A stretch of 51,322 nt of DNA from an uncultured Nitrospira sp. (GTDB lineage Bacteria > Nitrospirota > Nitrospiria > Nitrospirales > Nitrospiraceae): positions 1 through 51,322 of the forward strand of contig CABVSR010000027.1 in NCBI GenBank assembly GCA_902500995.1. Direction: 5' to 3'. Both the position numbers and the translations under genes were made by a program. A model generated the notes under the pieces. It saw only the letters and a program-made list of their open reading frames with translations. It was not told where the DNA came from and did not search any database. The first letter of the stretch is position 1, and every line of letters starts with the position of its first letter. Below, in pieces: positions 42,130 through 49,718 of the stretch.

Positions 42130-42885
42130 CTAGGAAGAGGCCAAGCGAGAACGAGCGGGAGTGATCAATCCGGACGATTTCGACGAAGAGGTGGCGGGCT
42201 GGCTGTCCATCGCCTCGAACAGGAGGCAACACTTGAGGCGGCCGCAGACGCCCAGCAATTTGGGATCATCGACCGGGAGGCCCAAAATCCGAGCTTGTTT
42301 CACGGTCACGGGTTTGACTTCCGTTAGGAATGCCGCGCAGCACAACACTAATCCGCAGGTATCAATCCCGCCCAGTCGGCTGGCTTCGTCCCTCACCCCC
42401 ACCTGCCGCATTTCGATCCGGCCGCCGAACCGGCGAGCGAGCAGACGCACCAGTTCACGGAAATCAATGCGGTCTTCAGCCGTATACACGAAGGTCATCT
42501 GCCGGCGGTGAAAAGAACAGAAGACTTCGACCAGTTTCATCTTGAGCCCCAGCGCGGCAGCTTGCTCCCGGCAGGCCTTCATCCCTTCGGACGCCAACCG
42601 TTCGTACCGATCAATCGTCACGACATCTTCAGCCGTGGCTTTGCGGACAATGGGCTGCAAGACACGCATGGGCGGGATAAACGGCATCGCCTGAGGAGCC
42701 CCATAGACGACTCCATAACTCAGTTCCCCGGCTACCTCGACCAAAACGCGATCGCCGACCACCAAGCCGGTTTCCCCGGCATCGAATTTCTTGACCTCGC
42801 CGCGGTCACGAATCTTCACACCCACGATGCGGACGACCGACGGGTAGGGCTTCGCAAGTTCTTGAGCGAGAAGTTTATCGACCAT
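42130..42885 (-). CDS. ricT: PSP1/RicT-like protein
   Basis: 251 residues from the ATG at 42885; a TTG at 42915 could add ten. RicT/YaaT family: VVRIVGVKIRDRGEVKKFD, FDAGETGLVVGDRVLVE, ELVRLLARRFGGRIEMRQVG, then VRDEASRLGGIDTCGLVLCC, and LLGVCGRLKCCLLFE. Conserved cysteines may carry an Fe-S cluster, as in the B. subtilis RicAFT complex that affects mRNA processing. RicA and RicF partners are not visible here. In proteobacteria-like genomes PSP1 proteins also occur alone. Confidence 0.88.
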   Translation of the reverse strand: MVDKLLAQELAKPYPSVVRIVGVKIRDRGEVKKFDAGETGLVVGDRVLVEVAGELSYGVVYGAPQAMPFIPPMRVLQPIVRKATAEDVVTIDRYERLASEGMKACREQAAALGLKMKLVEVFCSFHRRQMTFVYTAEDRIDFRELVRLLARRFGGRIEMRQVGVRDEASRLGGIDTCGLVLCCAAFLTEVKPVTVKQARILGLPVDDPKLLGVCGRLKCCLLFEAMDSQPATSSSKSSGLITPARSRLASS

Positions 42886-43109
42886 GGCCGGATAATACAC
42901 TATCCGATCTTTCAATTGAAATGCTCACCACCAACTCGGGCTCGGAAGATACGATGGGGACGGGAAAACGGCGAGATGGAATAATGACACGCAACTCCAT
43001 GAAAATCATGGCTTTTTAATCAAGGAAGACAAAAGATGAAATATGTTAGGCTATCCGGGAGCAAGAATTCGGCGCAGCGAGCGCCATAAGAAAGACAGCG
43101 AGGGGCACG

Positions 43110-43355
43110 GTGCGAATACCCAATAAAGTCGTCCTTCCATTCGGTTATCACATTATGATCCGGCAAGTTACCGATTCAGAGATGGACCGGCAGGATGCCA
43201 ACGCGGATGGGATTTGGGACAACGAAGCGAAAACGATCTATATCCGCAAGCGACTCCCCGTCACTCGACGGCGCTACATTCTCGCACACGAGCTCGGTCA
43301 TGCCTGGCTTGACTGGCAACATCGCTATTTGGACGACGGAAAGGCTCGTAGCTGA
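43110..43355 (+). CDS. Short HELGH metallopeptidase-like protein
   Basis: 81 residues from the GTG at 43110 (GAGGGG upstream). The C-terminal part RRRYILAHELGHAWLDWQH has the HExxH zinc-protease motif in the ImmA/IrrE (M78) style, preceded by IYIRKRLPVTRRR. A functional M78 protease usually has ~40 more residues after the motif with a third ligand; here the frame stops 20 residues later. Another frame continues with ERLVADLWGTDVLNEVMVPP, which could mean a frameshift or a naturally short form. Overlap of that frame with the convergent EVE gene argues against a long readthrough. Confidence 0.65.
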   Translation: MRIPNKVVLPFGYHIMIRQVTDSEMDRQDANADGIWDNEAKTIYIRKRLPVTRRRYILAHELGHAWLDWQHRYLDDGKARS

Positions 43356-43410
43356 CCTGTGGGGGACGGATGTCCTGAATGAAGTGATGGTTCCCCCTCC
43401 AGCCGCTCTT

Positions 43411-43893
43411 TCAGCCCTTATGCCTTCGTGCAAGCTGAAGGATTTCCTTCCACTCGGCCGCACTCACCGGCTGAACCGACAACCGCGAGCCTTTTCGCAG
43501 CAGCTCCATCCCCTGCAGGCTCGACTGCTCCTTGAGCAGGTTCAACGAAAGCGGCGCGGCAAATTTGCGCACAAACCGGATATCCACCACGTCCCAGCGG
43601 GGCTGGTCGGGAAGGCTCCCGGGATCATAGTGCACATCCTGCGGATCAAACTGCGTCGCATCAGGATAGGCGGTTTTGACCACTTCGGCTATTCCCACGA
43701 GGCATGGAGGCTGAGCGTTGCTGTGATAAAACAGCACCTGCTCACCGGCCTTCATCGCCCGCATGAAATTACGCGCTTGGTAGTTCCGCACCCCGTCCCA
43801 GGACGTGGTCTGCTTCGGCGAGCGAGCCAGATCGTCGATGGAAAAGGCGTTGGGCTCGGATTTCATCAGCCAATAGTGCTGTTTTTCTGCCAT
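43411..43893 (-). CDS. EVE-domain protein
   Basis: 160 residues. PUA-like EVE fold: YWLMKSEPNAFSIDDLARSP, TSWDGVRNYQARNFMRAMKAG, QVLFYHSNAQPPCLVGIAEV, PRWDVVDIRFVRKF. The pocket residues SEP, WDGVRNYQARN and FYHS are conserved. EVE proteins recognise modified bases in DNA or RNA and belong to the thymocyte nuclear protein 1 family. Cytoplasmic. Stand-alone gene with ATG at 43893. Confidence 0.92.
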   Translation of the reverse strand: MAEKQHYWLMKSEPNAFSIDDLARSPKQTTSWDGVRNYQARNFMRAMKAGEQVLFYHSNAQPPCLVGIAEVVKTAYPDATQFDPQDVHYDPGSLPDQPRWDVVDIRFVRKFAAPLSLNLLKEQSSLQGMELLRKGSRLSVQPVSAAEWKEILQLARRHKG

Positions 43894-43974
43894 GGATCCT
43901 CCTGAACACTTGGTGTCCGCTGCGCCTCCGTGTATGCTGCGCGTTCAAGCTCTTCGATCCACCGTGGAGTTCCC

Positions 43975-44793
43975 ATGGAATTGACCCCCATGTGGTTCGG
44001 CGTTTATAAGGCCTCGAAATATCTGCTGTATCCTTTGTCATGGATCATCGTATCGGCACTGGCCACCTTCTTGTTCGCTGTCCTGCCCGTGACAACGCGA
44101 CGAACCACCTGGGTCAGGCGTTTCGCCTTCAGTACCATTCTGCTCCTGCTCCTTACTGCGACTCCCATCCTGTCGAACCTCTCCATCTCGCTGCTTGAGA
44201 CACGGTATCCTCCCTTTACAGCGCCCCCTGCACCATCATTTCACGCCGTGGTTGTTCTGGCAGGGGCTGTCCTAGAAAAGGGATCCCTGCGACCAGCCGA
44301 CGAACTGTCGGAAAGTTCCCGCCAGCGTACCGCCTGCGGGGCTGAATTATGGCACCAGGGGCTGGCCCCGAAGCTGTTTCTCTCAGGGGGCGATGCCACC
44401 GTGTTTCGAAACGGACCACCGATATCCCGTGAGATGAAACGGTGGGCACTCCGCCTTGGCGTGCCGGAGTCGGTCATCCAGGTGGAGGAAACCTCCCGAA
44501 CGACATACGAAAACGCGGTGCAGACCAAGGCCCTACTAGGTCCTAGCCACATCCTGCTGGTCACCGCCGCGTATCACCTTCCTCGCGCCGTCGGGTTGTT
44601 TGAACAGCAAGGCTTTACCGTCACTCCGGTGGCCTGCGGATATGAATCCCGACACCGTCCGCGACAGGCCTGGGAACAGACCACCCTGTTCGACTTCATT
44701 CCCACGGCCCGGGCCCTTTTTCTCACCACGCAGACCATTGAGGAAGTCGCCGGCATTCTGGTCTATTGGATCACCGGGAAGTGGCAGCCCTGA
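43975..44793 (+). CDS. ElyC/SanA/YdcF-family (DUF218) membrane protein
   Basis: 272 residues from the ATG at 43975 (GTGGAG six bases upstream). Two N-terminal membrane helices (LLYPLSWIIVSALATFLFAV and FAFSTILLLLLTATPIL), then the periplasmic DUF218 domain: HAVVVLAGAVLEKG, ESSRQRTACGAELWHQG, KLFLSGGDAT, EVSRTTYENAVQT-like EETSRTTYENAVQTKALL, HILLVTAAYHLPRAVGLFEQ. The two-helix plan is that of ElyC, which acts in cell-envelope metabolism of E. coli. Confidence 0.88.
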   Translation: MELTPMWFGVYKASKYLLYPLSWIIVSALATFLFAVLPVTTRRTTWVRRFAFSTILLLLLTATPILSNLSISLLETRYPPFTAPPAPSFHAVVVLAGAVLEKGSLRPADELSESSRQRTACGAELWHQGLAPKLFLSGGDATVFRNGPPISREMKRWALRLGVPESVIQVEETSRTTYENAVQTKALLGPSHILLVTAAYHLPRAVGLFEQQGFTVTPVACGYESRHRPRQAWEQTTLFDFIPTARALFLTTQTIEEVAGILVYWITGKWQP

Positions 44794-44825
44794 GCGACAT
44801 CTGACGAGCACCCGCCAAGCCCGGA

Positions 44826-45197
44826 TTATGCTGTCTCCGCATCCGCTTCGAGATGCCTGATCAACGCCGCATAGGTCAATTCTCGAATGCGTGCCTTGGA
44901 TGAGCCCGGCGGACCAAGATTTGTTTCCAGCCAGACCTGTTCCATCACGTGGTCGCGCGCCTCGCCACAATGCCGCCACATCTCATGAAGAAACTCCAGC
45001 GGCATGCCGACTTGCAGCCCTTCCGACTCGATCCGATCGTCTAAGATCGACAGCAAATCCGCGATCGCATGATCCGGCTGATACGGAGGCGCAGAAAAGC
45101 CGAAGGCCTGCTGAGCCTGAACCTCCTGCCGGGCCTGCTCGACAAGATCGTGCATATATTCTTTCAGCAAGCCGATGATGTGGCCGGATACACGCAT
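44826..45197 (-). CDS. Hypothetical protein
   Basis: 123 residues, start ATG at 45197 without visible Shine-Dalgarno. Helical, acidic (GHIIGLLKEYMHDLVEQARQ, AIADLLSILDDRIESEGL, VGMPLEFLHEMWRHCGEARD). No motif recognised. The C-terminal tail AALIRHLEADAETA is convergent with the ElyC-like gene, 32 bases away. Probably a cytoplasmic protein; a weak call because of the start. Confidence 0.6.
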   Translation of the reverse strand: MRVSGHIIGLLKEYMHDLVEQARQEVQAQQAFGFSAPPYQPDHAIADLLSILDDRIESEGLQVGMPLEFLHEMWRHCGEARDHVMEQVWLETNLGPPGSSKARIRELTYAALIRHLEADAETA

Positions 45198-45355
45198 CGC
45201 CGACAGAGTAGCCGCAACCGTCCCTGCGGGGCAAGGCCTGAGCCCGTCTCATTGGTTGACCGCCGATTCGGTGGTTCTCTATGATGAGCAGGGACCACAT
45301 GAATAGGAGGCTTTCTCGCGCTTCCTGGCCTCAACCATGAGCAGACGCCATACCC

Positions 45356-46159
45356 ATGAGTCACCAATCACTCGTCGAACACTTCGAAATTTCTCTACAA
45401 ACCCCGGCCGGTGAGGTCTCCACGGCCGTCGGAGTTCCGACGAGCTTCGTGCCGATCACGGCCATCCTTCCCCTGATACGCGGCCTCGGCGAGGAAGTCC
45501 AGGCGCTGGAACTCGGCCAGGCGCGTGAAGCGGGTCGCACCGTGTCCTGCCACAAAGGCTGCGCGGCCTGTTGCCGGATGCTGGTGCCGATTTCCGCCCC
45601 CGAAGCTTTTGCACTCGCCAAGAGTCTCGATCGCCTGCCCTCTCAGGAGCGCGAACGGCTCCTGTCGAAAATCGATGCCGCTCATCAGCAGCTGGCCAAA
45701 GCCGGCCTGCTGAAACCGCTGTCTGCCCTGGCAGAATCTTCAGACCCGATCAGTGATGACGCCATCGAACCGTTGAACCGCGCCTATTATGCGCTTCGCA
45801 TGCCCTGCCCCTTTTTGGACAACGAAGTCTGCAGTATCTACGATGAGCGGCCGGCGGCCTGCCGCGAACTTGCCGTCACCTCACCGGCCACGGACTGCCA
45901 GGATATGACGAAGCAGACGATCCAGCCGGTTCCCGTAGCCGTGCGGATGAGCACGGCTCTGAGCCTGCTCTGGGCGGATCTCACCGGCACAGCGCCAAGA
46001 CTGGTCCCGCTGCCGCTGGCCATCGACTGGGCCAAGAAGCATCACGCGGAGCAATCGAGCCAATGGGCCGGCACAGCATTGATCGAAAAGGCGATCGAAA
46101 AAATCGGGCGTTATCTCGGGCAGGAAATGGCGAGGCGCGGAGCGTCGAATAGAAAATAG
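45356..46159 (+). CDS. YkgJ-family cysteine cluster protein (second member)
   Basis: 267 residues. Central metal-binding part VSCHKGCAACCRMLVPIS and MPCPFLDNEVCSIYDERPAA then CRELAVTSPATDC, again the CxxxCxxCC ... C-P-F-L ... C-x-I-Y ... RP-x-x-C-R pattern. It has a ~60-residue N-terminal extension and a ~90-residue helical C-terminal part not seen in the shorter member at 34249. Function of the family is unknown; metal or Fe-S binding expected. ATG at 45356. Confidence 0.85.
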   Translation: MSHQSLVEHFEISLQTPAGEVSTAVGVPTSFVPITAILPLIRGLGEEVQALELGQAREAGRTVSCHKGCAACCRMLVPISAPEAFALAKSLDRLPSQERERLLSKIDAAHQQLAKAGLLKPLSALAESSDPISDDAIEPLNRAYYALRMPCPFLDNEVCSIYDERPAACRELAVTSPATDCQDMTKQTIQPVPVAVRMSTALSLLWADLTGTAPRLVPLPLAIDWAKKHHAEQSSQWAGTALIEKAIEKIGRYLGQEMARRGASNRK

Positions 46160-46250
46160 TTTGGAGTGCTGAGTCGCGAATGTTGAATTGTGATTGAGTC
46201 GCTTCGTATTCCACTACCCACTCAGAATTCACCACTCAGAATTTGTTAAG
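46158..46250. repeat. Low-complexity repeated-word intergenic stretch
   Basis: Between the YkgJ-like gene and thrH the sequence is built of variants of CACTCAGAATT and TGCTGAGTCG (for example CCCACTCAGAATTCACCACT, and GAGTGCTGAGTC), in opposite orientation in the left and right halves. A similar AGCTGA/TGCTGTG patch is at 49667-49716. These look like degenerate tandem or palindromic repeats of unknown type. Confidence 0.4.
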
Positions 46251-46258
46251 GAGGATCG

Positions 46259-46879
46259 ATGCAAAATCCCGTCATTGTGTGCCTCGACCTGGAAGGCGTC
46301 TTGGTTCCTGAAATTTGGGTGAATTTTGCCATTAAAACCGGCATTGAAGAACTGAAGATCACCACACGTGAAATGCCGGACTATGACGCCTTGATGACGC
46401 GCCGGTTGAAGATTCTCGAGGAACATGGCTACACGCTCGCCGACATTCAAGCGGTGATCGATGCCATGGGTCCGATGAAAGGCGCGGCCGAATTCATGGC
46501 CTGGCTGCGCGAACGGGCGCAGGTCATCATCCTCTCCGATACGTTTTATGAATTTGCCTTGCCCTTGATGCGGCAACTGGGGTTTCCTACGATTTTCTGC
46601 AATCAACTGGAAATCGGCTCCAACGGCCGCATTGTCAACTACAAACTCCGGCAACCCAACCAGAAAAAACATGCGGTCGCCGCGCTGAAGGCCCTGAATT
46701 TCCACGTGATGGCCGCCGGGGATGCCTACAACGATACCGCCATGCTGGCAGAAGCTCATGCCGGGTTCTTCTTCCGCCCGCCCGATCATCTCCCGAAAGA
46801 ATTTCCGCAATTTCCCGTCACCACGACCTATCCTGAATTGCAGGAACAGTTCCGTAAAGCGGGCGGCTTGAGATCCTAG
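46259..46879 (+). CDS. thrH: Phosphoserine phosphatase / homoserine phosphotransferase
   Basis: 206 residues, ATG at 46259 with AAGGAGGAT upstream. HAD-superfamily enzyme: catalytic Asp motif VCLDLEGVLVPEIW, motif II VIILSDTFYEF, Lys motif around NQKKHAVAAL and motif III MAAGDAYNDTAML. The VPEIW segment and overall length match ThrH, first known from Pseudomonas, which has phosphoserine phosphatase and phosphoserine:homoserine phosphotransferase activity. Its stop codon TAG is the same TAG found in the left end of the repeat that follows. Confidence 0.93.
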   Translation: MQNPVIVCLDLEGVLVPEIWVNFAIKTGIEELKITTREMPDYDALMTRRLKILEEHGYTLADIQAVIDAMGPMKGAAEFMAWLRERAQVIILSDTFYEFALPLMRQLGFPTIFCNQLEIGSNGRIVNYKLRQPNQKKHAVAALKALNFHVMAAGDAYNDTAMLAEAHAGFFFRPPDHLPKEFPQFPVTTTYPELQEQFRKAGGLRS

Positions 46880-47085
46880 CAGGCCGTTGAAAAACCTTTT
46901 TGATCATCGCCGAACATACCGCTGGGACGAAGGTGAAACGACATCGAGGCAGCCCGCAGGATGGTCAAAAGGGCCGTCCAGCGCGGCCGCAGCGAGCGAA
47001 GAGGCGAATCGTACTATGAACCGTACGGTGAGCCTCTGAGCGATGCGAGAACAAAGCTGGAGGACTTTTTCAACATCCTGCTAGG
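46875..47085. mobile_element. 211-bp terminal-inverted-repeat element (MITE/REP-like)
   Basis: Left end CCTAGCAGGCCGTTGAAAAA (46875-46894) and right end, whose reverse complement is CCTAGCAGGATGTTGAAAAA (47066-47085), match at 18 of 20 positions. Inside, TTTTTGATCATC pairs with GGATGGTCAAAA, and GAGGC ... CGTAC ... GTACG ... GCCTC forms another hairpin, so almost the whole unit can fold into nested stems. No open frame of note. It looks like a non-autonomous palindromic repeat present in many copies in related genomes, in my recollection, but copy number cannot be checked here. It carries the stop codon of thrH. Confidence 0.65.
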
Positions 47086-47124
47086 AGATTGCGGAGGGAA
47101 AGCGGACATCGAGGACGGAGGTTT

Positions 47125-48978
47125 CTACCGGTAGTCGTCGTTCACGATTCCGAGCACGCGACGGCCATAGCGTTCCACCTTGACTTCGCCGATGCCGGGG
47201 ATCTGCAGCAGGGCGCTGAGCGTATCAGGTTTATGCCCGGCTATAGTGCGAAGAGTCTTATCGTGAAAAATCACGAAGGGCGCAACGCCTTCCTCCTCAG
47301 CCAACTCTTTCCGCAATTGGCGCAGCCGTTCGAACAAGTGCGGGTCCACTGACGCGGTGAGCGAGGCGGCCGCGGACTCATCCCGGCCTCCGACCGGCGA
47401 CCTCAGCGGCGAAGACGTGGCTACCGGGGTGACGTGCACGGATGCGAGGCCGTTCAAGACATTCTGCCCCCGTCGAGTGAGCTCCAGCGTGGGATATTCC
47501 AGCCCTTCCACCTGCAGATGCCCCGAGTCGATCAAGCCTCTCACCAAACGGGTCAGCGCGGTTTTCGACCAGCGTTGATACAACCCGTATCCCGGACAGT
47601 CTTCAGCGCCGGAGGCCAGCAAGGCTTTCGCGCGACTTCCGCGAAGCATCTCGACGATTCGTGTCACCCCGAATCGGCCTCCGCACCAGGACACGGCCGC
47701 TAACACAGCGTTCGCGCAGGCAGCCTCGTCATCTGCGACACTCGAAGGCAATGGCAACGGTCTCTGACAACGATCGCACAAGCCGCAAGGCCCCAAGGCT
47801 CGCTCCGCTTCATCGCTGAAATACTCCAGGATGGCGAGCTGGCGGCAGGTCGCGACCGAGACATAGTCGAGCAAGTCTTTGAGCAACGTCTTCATGCGCG
47901 CCACACGTGCCGCATTGCCGGATTCTTTCGACGCCTGCTGGATGAAATATTCCTGCGTGGCCACGTCCCGTTCATGGAATAACAGCAGACAGGCGGCCGG
48001 CTTCCCGTCACGCCCAGCGCGTCCGACTTCCTGGTAATAGGCCTCCAGGCTTCCAGGAATATCGAAATGGACCACGAGGCGAACATCCGACTTATCGATC
48101 CCCATGCCGAACGCGTTGGTCGCCGCCAGGATCCGGATCGTCCCCACGCGAAACTCTTCGTGCACCGACCGCCGCTCCTCATCCGACAGGCCCGCGTGAT
48201 AGTAGCCGACAGAGGAATGAGAGCCCCTCAGGCAGGCCGCCACGTCTTCCACCGCACGCCGCGTGGCGCAATAGATGAGCAGGGTGCCTGTCGGATAGTC
48301 ACGCACCGTCTGCGCCAATTGCGCGAGTTTCTCCTGCCGCGAACGGCAGAGGCGAACCGACAGGGCCGGATTCGGCCGCCGAAAACCCGTGACCAGCCGC
48401 AATGGATCGTGAAGCGACAGCCGCTCACAGAGATCGGCTTGCACACGCGCCGTAGCCGTGGCCGTCAGGGCCAGACAGGGAGGGTTTTCGAGTTCGCGGC
48501 GCAAGCGACCGATGTGCAGGTAGTCGGGCCTGAAATCATGTCCCCACTGCGAGATGCAATGGGCCTCATCCACCACCAGCAGCGAGACCCACAGGGATCG
48601 CAAGAGGCGCAGGAACCGCTCATGCTGCATTCGTTCAGGAGCAAGATAGAGCAGTTGAAGCCGTCTCAACTTGAGATTGAGCACAATTTTGTCCCGCTCC
48701 GGTTCAGAAAGCCCGGAGTGAAAGGCCGCGGCGGCAATGTGCCGGGCTTTCAGACTGTTCACCTGGTCCTGCATCAAGGCAATCAACGGAGAAATCACCA
48801 ACGTCAGCCCCGGCAAGATGGTAGCCGGCAGCTGATAACAGAGTGATTTCCCCTGGCCGGTAGGCATCACGGCCATGGCATCACGGCGGGACAACACGGC
48901 CTCGATCACCTCACGCTGCCCGGGGCGGAATGTCGAAAATCCGAATTGTTGACTCAGTTGCTTGCTCAGATCATCCAC
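47125..48978 (-). CDS. recQ: ATP-dependent DNA helicase RecQ
   Basis: 617 residues. Superfamily II helicase: GFSTFRPGQREVIEAVLSRR (motif 0), VMPTGQGKSLCYQLP (I), LVVDEAHCISQWGHDFRP (II and the aromatic loop), ALTATATARV (III), ATNAFGMGIDKSDVRLVVH (V) and YYQEVGRAGRDGKPA (VI). The RecQ zinc site follows (TCRQLAILEYF ... GPCGLCDRC), then the winged helix and a C-terminal HRDC domain (LFERLRQLRKELAEEEGVAP). Acts in recombination and repair at stalled forks. Length is normal. Confidence 0.96.
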   Translation of the reverse strand: MDDLSKQLSQQFGFSTFRPGQREVIEAVLSRRDAMAVMPTGQGKSLCYQLPATILPGLTLVISPLIALMQDQVNSLKARHIAAAAFHSGLSEPERDKIVLNLKLRRLQLLYLAPERMQHERFLRLLRSLWVSLLVVDEAHCISQWGHDFRPDYLHIGRLRRELENPPCLALTATATARVQADLCERLSLHDPLRLVTGFRRPNPALSVRLCRSRQEKLAQLAQTVRDYPTGTLLIYCATRRAVEDVAACLRGSHSSVGYYHAGLSDEERRSVHEEFRVGTIRILAATNAFGMGIDKSDVRLVVHFDIPGSLEAYYQEVGRAGRDGKPAACLLLFHERDVATQEYFIQQASKESGNAARVARMKTLLKDLLDYVSVATCRQLAILEYFSDEAERALGPCGLCDRCQRPLPLPSSVADDEAACANAVLAAVSWCGGRFGVTRIVEMLRGSRAKALLASGAEDCPGYGLYQRWSKTALTRLVRGLIDSGHLQVEGLEYPTLELTRRGQNVLNGLASVHVTPVATSSPLRSPVGGRDESAAASLTASVDPHLFERLRQLRKELAEEEGVAPFVIFHDKTLRTIAGHKPDTLSALLQIPGIGEVKVERYGRRVLGIVNDDYR

Positions 48979-49112
48979 GAGGAAAACTCAGGAACCGGCC
49001 ATGTTGTGCAGCGCGGACTGCCGAGTATAAGACGCCCGGCGAACCACGGGCAAGGCATGAACTCGATATGTTGCGAGCCTTAGCGCCGGACTTCCGCGAC
49101 GGCAGACCGACA

Positions 49113-49151
49113 TAAAAGAAGCCCCACCGGGGATCACCCGGCGGGGCTTCT
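49113..49151 (-). terminator. Intrinsic terminator of the small exported protein gene
   Basis: On the minus strand AGAAGCCCCGCCGG pairs with CCGGTGGGGCTTCT (one G-T pair) around a short loop and is followed by TTTTATG. It lies ~56 bases past the stop of the gene at 49207. Confidence 0.75.
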
Positions 49152-49206
49152 GGTTTCGAGACAGGCAGGGGGTCGCCCTCACGTCTCGCAAATGAGGCAC
49201 ATCAGG

Positions 49207-49635
49207 CTAGGGCGCGGTGTAGCTCCCGAACTTGGGCACCGTATCGCAGCCAGGGCCTTGATCTTGATTCGCCACGCACAAATGGCGCAAGGCCCCCTGT
49301 GCGGACAACCGGGCTTCCTTATGCAGGCGAGCCTTCCCGTAATCCACCGCCATTTTCAATTGGCGCATGGCATCGGCGCCCACTCCGCCGGACTGGGCCT
49401 TACTGAGCCCATCCTGGAGTTTTGCCGTGGCGCTGTCGATGACAGACCGGTCGGATCCCCATCGCTTCATCAGATCGACCGTGGTCCGCTTGCCGAGCCC
49501 CGGCGCATCGGTCAGCTCGACGATGGCATCGTTGACTGCTTGAATCGCATCCGCGACCTGGGCCTGCGCGGTGACCGGCTGGCTGCCGATCGCCAGCGCC
49601 GCGACACCCAGCGTGACGAACATGAGTTTCTTCAT
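49207..49635 (-). CDS. Small exported protein of unknown function
   Basis: 142 residues from the ATG at 49635. Signal peptide MKKLMFVTLGVAALAIGS ending near TAQAQ. The mature protein is helical with many Ala, Asp and Lys (DAIQAVNDAIVELTDA, DSATAKLQDGLSKAQ, MRQLKMAVDYGKARLHKEAR) and a C-terminal Cys pair in RHLCVANQDQGPGC. It may form a periplasmic helical bundle. No family recognised. A good terminator follows it. The region just upstream contains the repeated AGCTGA-type words. Confidence 0.75.
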   Translation of the reverse strand: MKKLMFVTLGVAALAIGSQPVTAQAQVADAIQAVNDAIVELTDAPGLGKRTTVDLMKRWGSDRSVIDSATAKLQDGLSKAQSGGVGADAMRQLKMAVDYGKARLHKEARLSAQGALRHLCVANQDQGPGCDTVPKFGSYTAP

Positions 49636-49718
49636 TGCGTGTCTCCTTTGTCTGGCCAGAGCCATCAGCGATCAGCACAGATGCTGTCAGCTGAATGCTG
49701 TGAGCTGATTGCCTCGTC

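Noticed and set aside
43036-43089. 17-codon frame MKYVRLSGSKNSAQRAP with AAGGAAG upstream, before the HELGH gene
   Set aside because: A possible leader peptide, but the sequence has no codon or conservation evidence and the following gene has its own start signal.
43342-43905. Continuation of the HELGH protein in another frame (ERLVADLWGTDVLNEVMVPP)
   Set aside because: Could mean a frameshift, but the frame runs through the whole antisense of the EVE gene, so most of it is a shadow.
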